Part shown: positions 1 through 8,536 of the stretch, in pieces
Numbering within the stretch: position 1 is the stretch's first letter
Layout of the letters: each line of letters opens with the position of its first letter
NCBI GenBank assembly: GCA_015064545.1
Contig: SVSA01000004.1
Span: 1 to 47,197 of the forward strand
DNA length: 47,197 nt
Origin: Oscillospiraceae bacterium
GTDB lineage: Bacteria > Bacillota > Clostridia > Oscillospirales > CAG-272
Reading direction: 5' to 3'
Notes under the pieces: generated by a model
The model's database searches: none
Told to the model about the DNA's origin: nothing
Seen by the model: the letters and a program-made list of their open reading frames with translations, nothing else
Translations under genes and position numbers: made by a program

Positions 1-23
1 CGCGGCGGACGGCTTTTCCGCTG

Positions 24-581
24 ATGCTGGTTCCGGTTGCGCGGGAGGCATTTCTTCCGTTGGTTTTGGTTTCGTTTCTTGCGGGAATTGTCTTTGGTAT
101 CGTATACGATGTGCTTCGGATTCGCCGTGCCGCGTTTCGCTTACCGCATACACCGCCGACTCATAAGATTGCGCGGTTTTGCTATCGGCACGGTGCGCTT
201 ATCGATACCGTTTGGATTGCCTGTGAGGATGTGCTGTTCTCGGTTTTTGTGGCAATAGCCATGATTCTGATAACCTTTAAGCTTTACTTCGGCGTTCCTC
301 GTTGGTTTGCGTTTGCCGCGGCGGCCGGAGGCTTTGCCCTCTATCACGTGACGGTCGGACGGCTTGTTATGCGTTCGGTTTCACTGCTGTTTTCGGTGTT
401 TCGCGCGATTGGAAAACGGATGGCACGCTATTTGCTTGCTCCTGTTGTCCGCTTGGGCAAACGAGGGGTGACTGCGTTGTATCAAGCCTGGCGGCGCCGC
501 TACCGTCGGTTACAAACCGGACGTCACGAAGCAAAATTATTGGCGGCCGTTTGTCGGATTGCCGAAAAGAACCGGTCCTGA
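24..581 (+). CDS. yabQ: Spore cortex biosynthesis protein YabQ
   Basis: YabQ is a forespore-associated membrane protein needed for spore cortex formation. The protein has about 185 residues. It opens with a hydrophobic segment around residues 10-28, followed by the family-like GIVYDVLRIRR stretch. Two more hydrophobic segments lie near residues 65-87 and 90-107, and the C-terminal tail is strongly basic (RRRYRRLQTGR). It sits directly upstream of a divIC-like gene, the usual yabP-yabQ-divIC order. The reading frame stays open from this ATG back to the window edge, so the true start may lie upstream and the N-terminus is uncertain. Family assignment rests on the N-terminal motif, topology and neighbour. 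Confidence 0.8.
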   Translation: MLVPVAREAFLPLVLVSFLAGIVFGIVYDVLRIRRAAFRLPHTPPTHKIARFCYRHGALIDTVWIACEDVLFSVFVAIAMILITFKLYFGVPRWFAFAAAAGGFALYHVTVGRLVMRSVSLLFSVFRAIGKRMARYLLAPVVRLGKRGVTALYQAWRRRYRRLQTGRHEAKLLAAVCRIAEKNRS

Positions 582-610
582 CACGGTGTTGGACAGAAAG
601 GATGTTGAAT

Positions 611-889
611 ATGCAGAAAAGTACGCGATTGAATTTTTTCATAAAGCTTACTATTTTGGTGGTTATTTGCTTTTGTGTTGTCAATATCATCCGTCTGCGC
701 ACCGAGTACCATACCCTAAAGGACCGCGAGGCGACGCTCTTGCTGGAAAAAGAAAAATTTGAGGAAGAAATCGAACGGTTGCGTCAGGACTTGGCACATG
801 ATATGGATGAGGAATATATCATGCGGATTGCCAGAGAAAAGCTGAATTACTATCTTCCCGACGAAATCGTATTTTATAATGATCGCTGA
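611..889 (+). CDS. divIC: Septum formation initiator DivIC/FtsB family
   Basis: A 92-residue bitopic protein: short cytoplasmic N-terminus, one transmembrane helix (about residues 8-26), then a leucine-zipper-like coiled coil (LLLEKEKFEEEIERLRQDL). It closes with the conserved EEYIMRIAREKLNYYLPDEIVFY region typical of DivIC/FtsB. These proteins join FtsL and DivIB in the divisome and act at the septal membrane. The ATG at 611 is chosen over an in-frame ATG at 602 because AAAGGA at 597-602 gives an 8-base spacer. It lies 29 bases after yabQ and is probably cotranscribed. The long in-frame extension back to 302 is an artefact overlapping yabQ. Confidence 0.9.
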   Translation: MQKSTRLNFFIKLTILVVICFCVVNIIRLRTEYHTLKDREATLLLEKEKFEEEIERLRQDLAHDMDEEYIMRIAREKLNYYLPDEIVFYNDR

Positions 890-910
890 GCCCCTTTTTT
901 GCGCTTCCCC

Positions 911-939
911 TTGATTTTACCGCACAAATCGTTTATAAT
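911..939 (+). promoter_or_regulatory. Sigma-A promoter for the beta-lactamase-fold gene
   Basis: TTGATT (911-916), a 17-base spacer and TATAAT (934-939), about 70 bases before the start codon at 1009. It separates this gene from yabQ-divIC. Confidence 0.75.
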
Positions 940-1008
940 GATACTGTATCGTTTTCGATGCAGTATTTTTCTTTTACCGTAGGTACTGCGGTAGGTTTGA
1001 GGAGCAGG

Positions 1009-2382
1009 ATGAGAAAGTTTTCGGGAAGCGAAAAAATGGCGTTTGCCGTTTCTTCGGTGATGTTTGTTTTGTTTCTTTGTGCGACTGTTTTGGCGGCGAC
1101 CTTGTTTGGTCTTTTGGATGAGACCGAAACGGATTTTTCTTCCTATCGTGCCGAAGCGGAGATTAAGCTCTCGGAGCTGGAGAAGGAGAAAAATCGTGTA
1201 CAGGCTCGCCTTACTTCGCTGAACAATGCGCTGGAGCTGGCCGAAAAAACACGAAGCGAGCTGGAAAGCCGTATTGCGCAAACCGAGGCCGAAATTGCCA
1301 AATTACAGCATTCTTTTGAAAATAAGGATGAGCTGTATTCCGAATTGAATGCCAAGCTTTCATCGCTTCGCACCCAGTTGACAGAAAAGGAACTGGAGAT
1401 CGTCTCGCTGAAGGAGACGATCAGCGAGCTGGAAAAGGGCTACGGTCTGGATATCAATCGTCAGTATGAGCTCCTGAAGACGCTTGAAACCTGGCTGCGC
1501 GAAAGCGCACCGATGAATCGCGTCGAAACCCCTGCTATTTCGGCCGATGGTTCTCCTGTCCTGGATGAAAACGGTGCGCCGGTTATCGAGGTCAGCTATG
1601 TATATCCCAAGGTTTCGGTGTATTATGAGGATGTCGGGCGCGGATACCGCTATGCGTGGCAGGCCGAGGAGGTCTATGCGCTGGCCGGCTGTGCACAGGC
1701 TCCGTTTGCCCTTTCGGTTTTGAAGGCGGCCTCGGAGGAGCAGGCGGCATACGACCAAAAGCTGGCAGAATATATTTCTCAAAACGGCGTGGTCGATGCG
1801 TTGCCCGGCTATACCTGGCAATATGATTTTTCGAAGATTTTCACGTATACTGAGGAAAAATACCGTCCGGGCGCAGGCACGATTAAGGACCAGGAGTTTG
1901 GTGTACAGTATACGCATCGCGAGCTGTTTGGCTTACTGCTTTCCTATTGCGATACGGTGGCGTTTGCCGAGCTGAAGACCGAATACGGTACGGCGCTTAC
2001 GCAACAGCTGGCCAAGGATCTTGGCCTTTCGGTGATGCGCAATAACGCCGAGCGCAGCACAGCCGCCGAGCTGGGAACCGTTATGAAAGAAATCAGTCGC
2101 TTTACCGAAAGCAGCGCAACCTATGCCAGCTTTATGAAGCAGTGTATGTCCGAATCGGTGCATACCGTGATGATCGGTTACGGTGTTGCCCCCAAAAAGG
2201 TTGCTCAAATGTATGGCTGGGATACCGATGCTTATCACGATATGGCGATTGTTTACGATGAGCATCCGTATGTTCTTGTGATTATGACCGATATGGATCA
2301 GGGCGGCGAGGCGGTCAATACCTTTGTGCAGAAGCTTGCCGCTATGATTGACGATTTGCACGAGACCTTCTATGCCCATTAA
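1009..2382 (+). CDS. Membrane-anchored coiled-coil protein with a degenerate class A beta-lactamase-like domain
   Basis: A 457-residue protein. A signal anchor spans about residues 12-34, then a long coiled coil (about 45-145) rich in Glu, Leu and Lys. The rest resembles a class A beta-lactamase/serine hydrolase domain. The three motifs that should be catalytic do not match. The SxxK site aligns with CAQAP (228-232), SDN with CDT (314-316) and KTG with MYG (401-403), although the flanks (WQAEEVYALAG; GWDTDAYHDMAIVY) still look family-like. It may therefore be a non-catalytic cell-wall-binding or scaffold protein. The ATG at 1009 follows GAGGAG; an in-frame ATG at 958 has no ribosome binding site. 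The next gene overlaps its 3' end by 11 bases. The fold call is inference. Confidence 0.65.
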   Translation: MRKFSGSEKMAFAVSSVMFVLFLCATVLAATLFGLLDETETDFSSYRAEAEIKLSELEKEKNRVQARLTSLNNALELAEKTRSELESRIAQTEAEIAKLQHSFENKDELYSELNAKLSSLRTQLTEKELEIVSLKETISELEKGYGLDINRQYELLKTLETWLRESAPMNRVETPAISADGSPVLDENGAPVIEVSYVYPKVSVYYEDVGRGYRYAWQAEEVYALAGCAQAPFALSVLKAASEEQAAYDQKLAEYISQNGVVDALPGYTWQYDFSKIFTYTEEKYRPGAGTIKDQEFGVQYTHRELFGLLLSYCDTVAFAELKTEYGTALTQQLAKDLGLSVMRNNAERSTAAELGTVMKEISRFTESSATYASFMKQCMSESVHTVMIGYGVAPKKVAQMYGWDTDAYHDMAIVYDEHPYVLVIMTDMDQGGEAVNTFVQKLAAMIDDLHETFYAH

Positions 2383-4120
2383 CCACCCGGATGAGACCAT
2401 TGATGGGTACGGTCAGCGTATGATCGGATGCGGCACGCTTCTTGTACGAAGCGATGCCTCCTGCCTTTTGCTTGTCGGTACTTACAGCGAGCCGCTTTTT
2501 GAGGCCGATTGCGGTGAGGAGGGCTCCTATCGGACGTATGCTATGGTCGGAGCGGCGCTGACGCTCTGCCTATATGGTGCACCGCCGCCCCAAGAGCCCG
2601 GATGGTTGCGCTCTTTCGTCAAGCTGAGCCTCTATCCCGATACGCTGTCCTCCACGGTGATCATGACTGTCGCGGCCATGCATGATTTGTATCTTACGCT
2701 TCGCTTTGCACCGGGGATACGAAAGGAAGTATTTTCCCGTTATGCACGGGAAATTGAGGATTTGCCCTGCTTAAAGCTGATAACACCCGCCGGCCGATCG
2801 GTATATTTGATAGCCGAAGGTGCCTGGGATTATGAAGAAGAGACTTCGCTCTTACATCTGCATAGCGGTTATACCCGTATCATGATGGCGCTTTCGGATG
2901 AGCGAACCGATTTTACCGTGTTTCGCCGCATATTCCGTACCGTCCATGCCACCAATCCCGATTACCACGCTCCCGGTAATTCGCTATATAAACGCGCCTG
3001 CCGCAAGCGGAAGCAAGATAAGACGCGATACTCGTATGCTCCGCTGTATCCGCTTTCCATTCGACGTTTAGTGGATCGGCTGCGGGATGCTCTGTTTGCA
3101 TCACAGGCGGCAGAAGGTGGCTTTGCCGTAGGAGAGGGGAAACCGACGCTGGCGGATATGTGTCGGGTGGCGATGTTTTTGCTGACCGATCTGAACCGTC
3201 GGGCGGCGGATGACTTTTGCGGTTTTCTTCTTTCGCTGTTTCTTGTGCACGGACGTGTGCCGCACCGCTGTTATGCGGACGGACAGGGCACCGAATATCA
3301 GGAAAATGTGCCGGATCGCGATGGTGAGGCGGCGGTTTTCTTTTTGGCCGCATATTGCGAGGCCTTCGGTATCGCGCCGACCGAATCGATGATAGCGTTG
3401 GCCAAGCAGGTCTTATCTCATCAGTCCCGCTTGATTAAGCAGGGGATGATGCCGCCGTATGCTGAGGCAGCCGAGGTTTTGGAGGGATCCGTTTCGCGTT
3501 TTGACGGTTCGGCCGAGGAAACGCTGCGGTTTCTTCGCTTTGTTCCGATCGCCCTGTCGTTGTGTGGGTCCCGCCTGTCTCCTCAAGAACGGATGAAGCA
3601 GGCCGTACTGCTTGATTTTGTAGTCAAGCGCTTTGGCGATCATTTTCTCGGCGGGCGTGTTCTCTATGCGAACCAACCGAGCCGTTCCTTGTCGATTCGA
3701 TATCCGCACCGTATCAGCGGATATTGCGATGCTTGCCGTCAGGCAGACACTCTGACATTGCTGGCGCGAGGAAGCTATTGGTGTCCGAGGTGTCTTGAGA
3801 AGCGAGAAGCACCGAAACCGATACCGGGGCAGAGGTGTGAGCCGTATAAGGCTGCGCCGCCGCTTACCGTTTTGGCATCAGCACTTGGTTTTGCGGTGGA
3901 TCCGCTTCCGCTTGATAAAAGTAAGCCGGAGGACTTGTCCCTTTGGCTTTCGATGGCAGCATATGACAGTAAGGAAGCCTCTCGCTTGGCAAGACGTCTG
4001 ACGATGCTTCTGACGCAACACTTTGCCGCCTATTCTTTGCCGTCCTTATGCGCCATGACGCAAACCCTGTTTGACTATGCAACCGTGAAACGGTTGCGCC
4101 GCTCTGCGAAAGGAGAATAA
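2372..4120 (+). CDS. Unrecognised 582-residue protein with a C-terminal zinc ribbon
   Basis: I do not recognise a family. The start at 2372 overlaps the previous stop by 11 bases, suggesting translational coupling. No signal peptide or transmembrane segment is evident. The central part (about 230-345) has helical repeats with spaced aromatic and acidic residues (NVPDRDGEAAVFFLAAYCEAFG), reminiscent of alpha/alpha-barrel glycosidase-like folds, but this is weak. Four cysteines at 452, 455, 471 and 474 form a CxxC-x15-CxxC zinc ribbon (YCDAC ... WCPRC). Basic patches surround residues 200-215. Coupling to the pseudo-hydrolase suggests a shared envelope or sporulation role, but no function can be assigned. 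Confidence 0.75.
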   Translation: MPINHPDETIDGYGQRMIGCGTLLVRSDASCLLLVGTYSEPLFEADCGEEGSYRTYAMVGAALTLCLYGAPPPQEPGWLRSFVKLSLYPDTLSSTVIMTVAAMHDLYLTLRFAPGIRKEVFSRYAREIEDLPCLKLITPAGRSVYLIAEGAWDYEEETSLLHLHSGYTRIMMALSDERTDFTVFRRIFRTVHATNPDYHAPGNSLYKRACRKRKQDKTRYSYAPLYPLSIRRLVDRLRDALFASQAAEGGFAVGEGKPTLADMCRVAMFLLTDLNRRAADDFCGFLLSLFLVHGRVPHRCYADGQGTEYQENVPDRDGEAAVFFLAAYCEAFGIAPTESMIALAKQVLSHQSRLIKQGMMPPYAEAAEVLEGSVSRFDGSAEETLRFLRFVPIALSLCGSRLSPQERMKQAVLLDFVVKRFGDHFLGGRVLYANQPSRSLSIRYPHRISGYCDACRQADTLTLLARGSYWCPRCLEKREAPKPIPGQRCEPYKAAPPLTVLASALGFAVDPLPLDKSKPEDLSLWLSMAAYDSKEASRLARRLTMLLTQHFAAYSLPSLCAMTQTLFDYATVKRLRRSAKGE

Positions 4121-4128
4121 ACCGACTC

Positions 4129-4836
4129 ATGCTTGGCGTTATTGTCAATACCGCAGCCGTTCTGCTTGGTGGAATGATCGGCTTTTTGATGAAAAAAGGC
4201 TTTCCGAAGAAAGTAGCCGATGCGATTCTGTTTGGTATCGGAATGTGCACGGTATATATCGGTCTTTGTGGTATGTTTGACGGGGAAAATCCGTTGGTTT
4301 TGATTCTGTCTGTAGCGGGCGGTGCCGCGATCGGAACCGCACTCGATCTGGACGGAAGGATTCATCGCTTGGCTACCTCCCTGGAGAAACGGTTTCGCCG
4401 CTCGGAGGAGGGGGGATCGCTTTCGGAAGGCTTTGTCAGCGGCTCTCTTTTGTTTTGTGTCGGAGCGATGACGATTGTCGGTTCACTGAACGCCGGCTTT
4501 GGCGATCACACGATGCTATTTACCAAATCCATGCTCGACTTTGTTTCAGCCATGATGCTGGCGGCAACGCTGGGGATCGGTGTGATGCTGTCCTCGGTGA
4601 CGGTGCTTGTCATACAGGGAACCATCGCATTGTGTGCGGTCTTTTTGAAGCCGTATATGACAGCCGGGCTGATTGGAGAGCTGGCCTGTGTCGGCTCGCT
4701 GATGGTTATGGTGATTGGACTTAATATGGCCGGTGTGACCAAGGTAAAGGTTGCAGATTTTCTGCCGTCTCTGCTGTTGGCGCCGCTGTTTTACTATGTA
4801 TTCGGGGTATTCGGGCTGATTCCCGCGTTGTCCTGA
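4129..4836 (+). CDS. DUF554 family membrane protein
   Basis: A 235-residue integral membrane protein with about six or seven hydrophobic segments. It has the DUF554 (YdfK-like) signature: an N-terminal GVIVNTAAVLLGGMIGFL helix, the glycine-rich GGAAIGTALDLDGRI region and FCVGAMTIVGSLNAGFGD in the middle. DUF554 proteins are predicted transporters of unknown substrate. The gene begins 8 bases after the previous stop and ends 11 bases before the DUF362 gene, so it belongs to the same operon. The nearest purine-rich site, AAAGGAG, is rather far (about 13 bases) from the ATG. Confidence 0.88.
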   Translation: MLGVIVNTAAVLLGGMIGFLMKKGFPKKVADAILFGIGMCTVYIGLCGMFDGENPLVLILSVAGGAAIGTALDLDGRIHRLATSLEKRFRRSEEGGSLSEGFVSGSLLFCVGAMTIVGSLNAGFGDHTMLFTKSMLDFVSAMMLAATLGIGVMLSSVTVLVIQGTIALCAVFLKPYMTAGLIGELACVGSLMVMVIGLNMAGVTKVKVADFLPSLLLAPLFYYVFGVFGLIPALS

Positions 4837-4847
4837 GGAGGTGCTTT

Positions 4848-5978
4848 ATGAATCGAAACGATACGGTTGCTGTTGCCTTGTGTGCGACATACGATGTGGC
4901 AAGAATCTTGAACGAGCTGCGAGCCTATGCCCCCACGATCGGTTTGCAACGTGAAGCGATTGCGGGGAAGCGTGTAACGATCAAGCCCAATTTGCTTTTG
5001 GCGTATGCGCCCGAAAAGGCAGCCACCACACATCCTGCCGTAATGGAGGCGGTGATTTTGCTGCTTCGCGAGCTGGGGGCCGCATCCTTACAGATTGCCG
5101 AAAGCCCCGGTGGGATTTACAGTGAAAAAACATTGTCGCATATCTATGGGGTAACTGGGATGAAGGGCGTATCCGAGCGAACCGGTGTGCCCTTGAATTA
5201 CGATATTTCTTACCGCTCGTTTTCTCTGCCGAACGGCCAAATTGCCAAAACGGTGGATATGATTGCCCCGATACACGAAACCGAGGTGCTGATCAATGTC
5301 TGTAAGCTGAAGACACATTCGTTGGCGGTGATGACCGGTGCCTCCAAAAATCTGTTTGGTGTTATTCCCGGGATCCATAAATTCGAAATGCATGCCCGGT
5401 TTAAGAAGCCGGAGGATTTTTTCTCCATGGTGCTGGATTTGGACACCGCTCTCGATAGTCGCTTGACGATGTTCCATATTTGCGATGGCATTGTCGGCAT
5501 GGAGGGTGACGGCCCGTCGGGCGGAACGCCCAAACAAGCCGGAGTCGTATTGATGAGCCGCAATCCCTGCCAGCTGGATGTAGTGGCTTCGGCTGTTATG
5601 GGATTGGAGGGACGGGTGCCGCTTTTGAAACAGGCGGCGACACGCGGGCTGTGTGCGTCCCGTTATGAGGACGTTACGGTGGTCGGTATTCCGCCCAAGG
5701 AAGTTGGATGCACCGATTTTGTGCGGCCTAACACGGCCAAAGGACGGCGCTTTGAAAAGATTCCTCCCTTTCTTCAGCCCCGACCGATCATCGATCGCAG
5801 GATTTGCCGCGGTTGTCGGCTTTGTATCGAAAGCTGCCCGCAAAAAACGATTGTCATGCATCGCGGTAAGGCCAAAATTGTGGATGCGAATTGTATCAAA
5901 TGCTACTGCTGTCAGGAGCTTTGTACCTTTAAGGCGGTCAAAATCAAAAAGAATCTGATTTACAGGATAATCGAATGA
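4848..5978 (+). CDS. DUF362 protein with two C-terminal 4Fe-4S motifs
   Basis: A 376-residue protein. The N-terminal 300 residues form a DUF362 domain (IKPNLLLAYAPEKAATTHPAV; KLKTHSLAVMTGASKNLFG). The C-terminus carries a ferredoxin-type domain with two cysteine clusters, CRGCRLCIESCP from Cys320 and CIKCYCCQELC from Cys349, enough to ligate two 4Fe-4S clusters. DUF362 proteins are presumed redox proteins of unknown substrate. A strong ribosome binding site (GAGGAGG) lies 6-7 bases before the ATG. Its last four bases overlap the ispE start (ATGA), so the two are translationally coupled. The CYCC arrangement in the second cluster is slightly unusual but retains four cysteines. Confidence 0.88.
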   Translation: MNRNDTVAVALCATYDVARILNELRAYAPTIGLQREAIAGKRVTIKPNLLLAYAPEKAATTHPAVMEAVILLLRELGAASLQIAESPGGIYSEKTLSHIYGVTGMKGVSERTGVPLNYDISYRSFSLPNGQIAKTVDMIAPIHETEVLINVCKLKTHSLAVMTGASKNLFGVIPGIHKFEMHARFKKPEDFFSMVLDLDTALDSRLTMFHICDGIVGMEGDGPSGGTPKQAGVVLMSRNPCQLDVVASAVMGLEGRVPLLKQAATRGLCASRYEDVTVVGIPPKEVGCTDFVRPNTAKGRRFEKIPPFLQPRPIIDRRICRGCRLCIESCPQKTIVMHRGKAKIVDANCIKCYCCQELCTFKAVKIKKNLIYRIIE

Positions 5979-6838
5979 AGCAAACAATCCATACCATAAC
6001 CGAGCTTGCCTACGGCAAAATCAATTTATATCTTGATGTGTTTGGCAAGCGTCCCGACGGTTATCATGAGATACAAAGTATCATGCATACCGTTTCGCTG
6101 TGCGATACCGTAACGGTAACCAAAACAGAAACAGAATGTCGTATGACCTGCACCGATCCGACGCTGACTTGCGGTGAGGATAACCTTTGTCTTAGAGCGG
6201 CGCACACGTTTTTTGCCGCCTTGGCGACAACAGGCGGCTGTGACATTCATCTGGAAAAAACACTGCCCCGTGAGGCAGGGCTTGGGGGCGGCAGCGCCGA
6301 TGCGGCCGCGGTGCTCCGTGCACTGAACCGCCTGTATGACCGTCCTTTTTCGGTGGAGGATTTGCGGCAGATGGCGGCAAGAATCGGTGCCGATGTGCCG
6401 TTTTGTGTGACCGGTGGCGCCGCCTATGCCGAAGGTATTGGCGAGCGGCTGCGTCCCTGTCACGTGTTACCGGACGGGTATTTGGTTATCAGCGGCGGCA
6501 TCGGAAGGATGTCCACGCCCGAGGCTTACCGTCGGATTGACGAAATTGTGCCGACACGGCATGGCGATTTAATCAAGCTTTCGACGGCGCTGGCTGAGGG
6601 AAACTGGCGTGCGATCGGGCAGGCGTTGTATAATCGTTTTGAGGATGCGGTTCCATCCTCGCAAGCCGTCAAGGAGCTTCTTTTGTCTTGTGATGCGGTG
6701 GGTGCCTTAATGACCGGCTCGGGAACGGCGGTATTCGGCCTTTTTGAAAAGAAGGAAACGGCCGAGAGGGCCTGTCAGATTTTGCGCGAGAAGACGCTGA
6801 CCGCTTTTCTTGCCACTCCGATCGGAAGAATCTCATAA
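5975..6838 (+). CDS. ispE: 4-diphosphocytidyl-2-C-methyl-D-erythritol kinase
   Basis: IspE phosphorylates CDP-methylerythritol in the non-mevalonate isoprenoid pathway and is a cytosolic GHMP kinase. The 287-residue length is normal. Visible motifs are the N-terminal AYGKINLYLDVFGKRPDGYHEI, the GHMP ATP-binding loop PREAGLGGGSADAAAV (about residues 94-109) and the C-terminal ALMTGSGTAVFGLF glycine loop. It starts inside the stop of the DUF362 gene. A hairpin terminator follows immediately at 6842-6874. Confidence 0.95.
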   Translation: MKQTIHTITELAYGKINLYLDVFGKRPDGYHEIQSIMHTVSLCDTVTVTKTETECRMTCTDPTLTCGEDNLCLRAAHTFFAALATTGGCDIHLEKTLPREAGLGGGSADAAAVLRALNRLYDRPFSVEDLRQMAARIGADVPFCVTGGAAYAEGIGERLRPCHVLPDGYLVISGGIGRMSTPEAYRRIDEIVPTRHGDLIKLSTALAEGNWRAIGQALYNRFEDAVPSSQAVKELLLSCDAVGALMTGSGTAVFGLFEKKETAERACQILREKTLTAFLATPIGRIS

Positions 6839-6841
6839 GAA

Positions 6842-6874
6842 AAAACAGGCACAGGTTGAAGCCGTGCCTGTTTT
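6842..6874. terminator. Bidirectional terminator between ispE and spoIIIAH
   Basis: An 11-bp stem (AAAACAGGCAC / GTGCCTGTTTT) with an 11-base loop. A-rich and T-rich flanks let it serve both converging units: ispE ends 3 bases before it and spoIIIAH stops 5 bases beyond it. Confidence 0.85.
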
Positions 6875-6878
6875 GCGG

Positions 6879-7487
6879 TTATCCCATTTTTTCAATAATT
6901 TTTGTATTGGCCGGCAGAATGCCCGACTGCTCGTAAACAATTTCCTGAATTTGCGCGATCTGATTGGGGAGCAGTGCCGTTTCGACCTTGACAATGACGT
7001 TACACTTGGCGTTGCTGATGACGGCAATGCATTTGTCAAAGCCCTTGGCGGTGACGAGGCTTTCAATCTTGCCCTCGTTGTCGATATCGGCGGCGATGCG
7101 CGAGATTTCAGCCATGGCAATCGATTTCGATTCGTCTAAGGCTTCCGGATTTTCGACCACCAGCTGCAGAACCTCGATCGCTTCATCACGCGAGCGCTTG
7201 CGCTCTACCTGTGCTGAGGCGAAGTAGCTGTCAACCTCGTCGACCGGGAGCTCGGAGGCGTCGGTGTCCTCTCCCTCCACAAAGGAGGCCCCGCCTTGGA
7301 TGGCATCGCTGTCATCCGAGGAACCGCCGCTTGCTCCCTGCGAGAAGAGCGCAATATTAAGCCAGACGGCACCGCCGAGGACAAGAATAGAAAGCAGGAT
7401 GACCAGATTGCGTTTTCCGAGCTTTTGAACGATGGCTTTGACCTTGGTTTTCAGTTCTGCTGTGTCAGGTTTTTTCAGTTTCAGCAT
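6879..7487 (-). CDS. spoIIIAH: Stage III sporulation protein AH
   Basis: SpoIIIAH sits in the mother-cell membrane around the engulfed forespore and pairs with forespore SpoIIQ to build the A-Q feeding channel. The 202-residue protein has a basic N-terminus and a single transmembrane helix at about 28-48 (NLVILLSILVLGGAVWLNIALF). An acidic linker follows, then the YscJ/FliF-like ring domain, with SYFASAQVERKRSRDEAIEVLQ leading into a fold ending NTKIIEKMG. It is the last gene of the spoIIIA run, 70 bases after spoIIIAG. The linker (about residues 50-78) is Gly, Ser and Asp rich. Confidence 0.93.
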   Translation of the reverse strand: MLKLKKPDTAELKTKVKAIVQKLGKRNLVILLSILVLGGAVWLNIALFSQGASGGSSDDSDAIQGGASFVEGEDTDASELPVDEVDSYFASAQVERKRSRDEAIEVLQLVVENPEALDESKSIAMAEISRIAADIDNEGKIESLVTAKGFDKCIAVISNAKCNVIVKVETALLPNQIAQIQEIVYEQSGILPANTKIIEKMG

Positions 7488-7557
7488 AGAAGATTCCTCC
7501 CGTATGTTTGGCTTTATGTTTTATATATATGAGTAAAGCGTGCAGTTTATGCCGATC

Positions 7558-8052
7558 TCATCCGGTGACATAAACTTTTGTTGACGGAAGATCGAACAGC
7601 GAGCAGAGCATGGTTACGATCTTTTCTTGCAGAATGGGATTACTGCCGCCACGGCAAACAACGGCAATGCCGCGCAGCTTGGGATAGCGGAATGTGATGG
7701 GGAACGGTTCGCCGTCTGCCTCGGAAAACAGGATTTCCTCGCGAATAACGGTATCGTGATCAAAGGTTTCGTTTTTGCCGTATACCGTTTCGGTGGTGGT
7801 ATCGGGAATCAGAAGAACCGAAGCCTCAGAAACGCCATCCATACCGTTAAGCAGCTGGGTAACGCGCCGTTCCAGTAACGACAGATAGGCATCGGTTTCG
7901 TCGAAGACAGCTTCTTGGGAGGGTGTCGGGGATTCTTCAACTTTGGCGGTATCCTCGGTGCCGATCAACAGAAGTAACAAGCCGGATAACAGTCCAATTA
8001 ACAGAAACCATAGGCCTTTCGTATGTTTAAGCTTATCAAGAATGGCTGTCAT
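7558..8052 (-). CDS. spoIIIAG: Stage III sporulation protein AG
   Basis: SpoIIIAG forms a large ring in the channel that joins mother cell and forespore. The 164-residue protein has one transmembrane helix (about 14-31, GLWFLLIGLLSGLLLLLIG), a short acidic linker and the ring-building domain with YLSLLERRVTQLLNGMDGV and GIAVVCRGG. Both elements are typical of the family. Its start overlaps the end of spoIIIAF by 17 bases, indicating coupled translation. Confidence 0.92.
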   Translation of the reverse strand: MTAILDKLKHTKGLWFLLIGLLSGLLLLLIGTEDTAKVEESPTPSQEAVFDETDAYLSLLERRVTQLLNGMDGVSEASVLLIPDTTTETVYGKNETFDHDTVIREEILFSEADGEPFPITFRYPKLRGIAVVCRGGSNPILQEKIVTMLCSLFDLPSTKVYVTG

Positions 8053-8527
8053 GAGAAACCTCCGGGCTTTCCTCAGCGTGGGGTGTAATGGGACATTGAA
8101 GCATCAAGGCGAGATACTGTGCCGCCTCTCGCACACGCCCGCTTCCATACAGCTCTCCCGACAGAATCACGACATGAGAGGGATCATCCTCGTTCACCGT
8201 TAGTTTCAGGCTTGGATGAACGATGTCGTATCGTGAGGCGATGTCGCGCTCCAACTCGCGGCAGAGTGTTTCAATGGCACGGGTGATGATCGCGTGTTCG
8301 GCTTCTCCGCGTTCACTTTGCGTAACCTCGGGAAATGTCAGCGAAAAGGAGGGAGGCTCTTGCCCGATCAGTTGATATAGCGGTGCCGCAAGTGCGGCGC
8401 ATACGGCCAAGGCGGCGGCAAAGCGCACCTGCTTTTGGAGCCCCTCATGCTTGCCGCTCGGATTTAAGAAGGAAACCATGCCGCAAATGAGCGAAACGAC
8501 AGTAACAGCATAAAGCAAATCTTTCAT
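8036..8527 (-). CDS. spoIIIAF: Stage III sporulation protein AF
   Basis: A 163-residue membrane protein with two N-terminal hydrophobic segments (about 5-20 and 33-52) and a soluble C-terminal domain, the SpoIIIAF layout. The N-terminal GMVSFLNPSGKHEGLQKQVRFAAALAVCAALA region and conserved gene order support the call. SpoIIIAF is part of the SpoIIIA complex, but its exact role is not established. It begins 9 bases after spoIIIAE and its 3' end overlaps spoIIIAG. Confidence 0.88.
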   Translation of the reverse strand: MKDLLYAVTVVSLICGMVSFLNPSGKHEGLQKQVRFAAALAVCAALAAPLYQLIGQEPPSFSLTFPEVTQSERGEAEHAIITRAIETLCRELERDIASRYDIVHPSLKLTVNEDDPSHVVILSGELYGSGRVREAAQYLALMLQCPITPHAEESPEVSHDSHS

Positions 8528-8536
8528 ACAGTTTTC

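Noticed and set aside
302-610. Long in-frame extension upstream of divIC
   Set aside because: It overlaps yabQ in another frame, has no family sequence, and a good ribosome binding site precedes the ATG at 611.
5088-5987. 299-residue minus frame across DUF362
   Set aside because: Overlaps a gene with clear ferredoxin motifs; no start signal.
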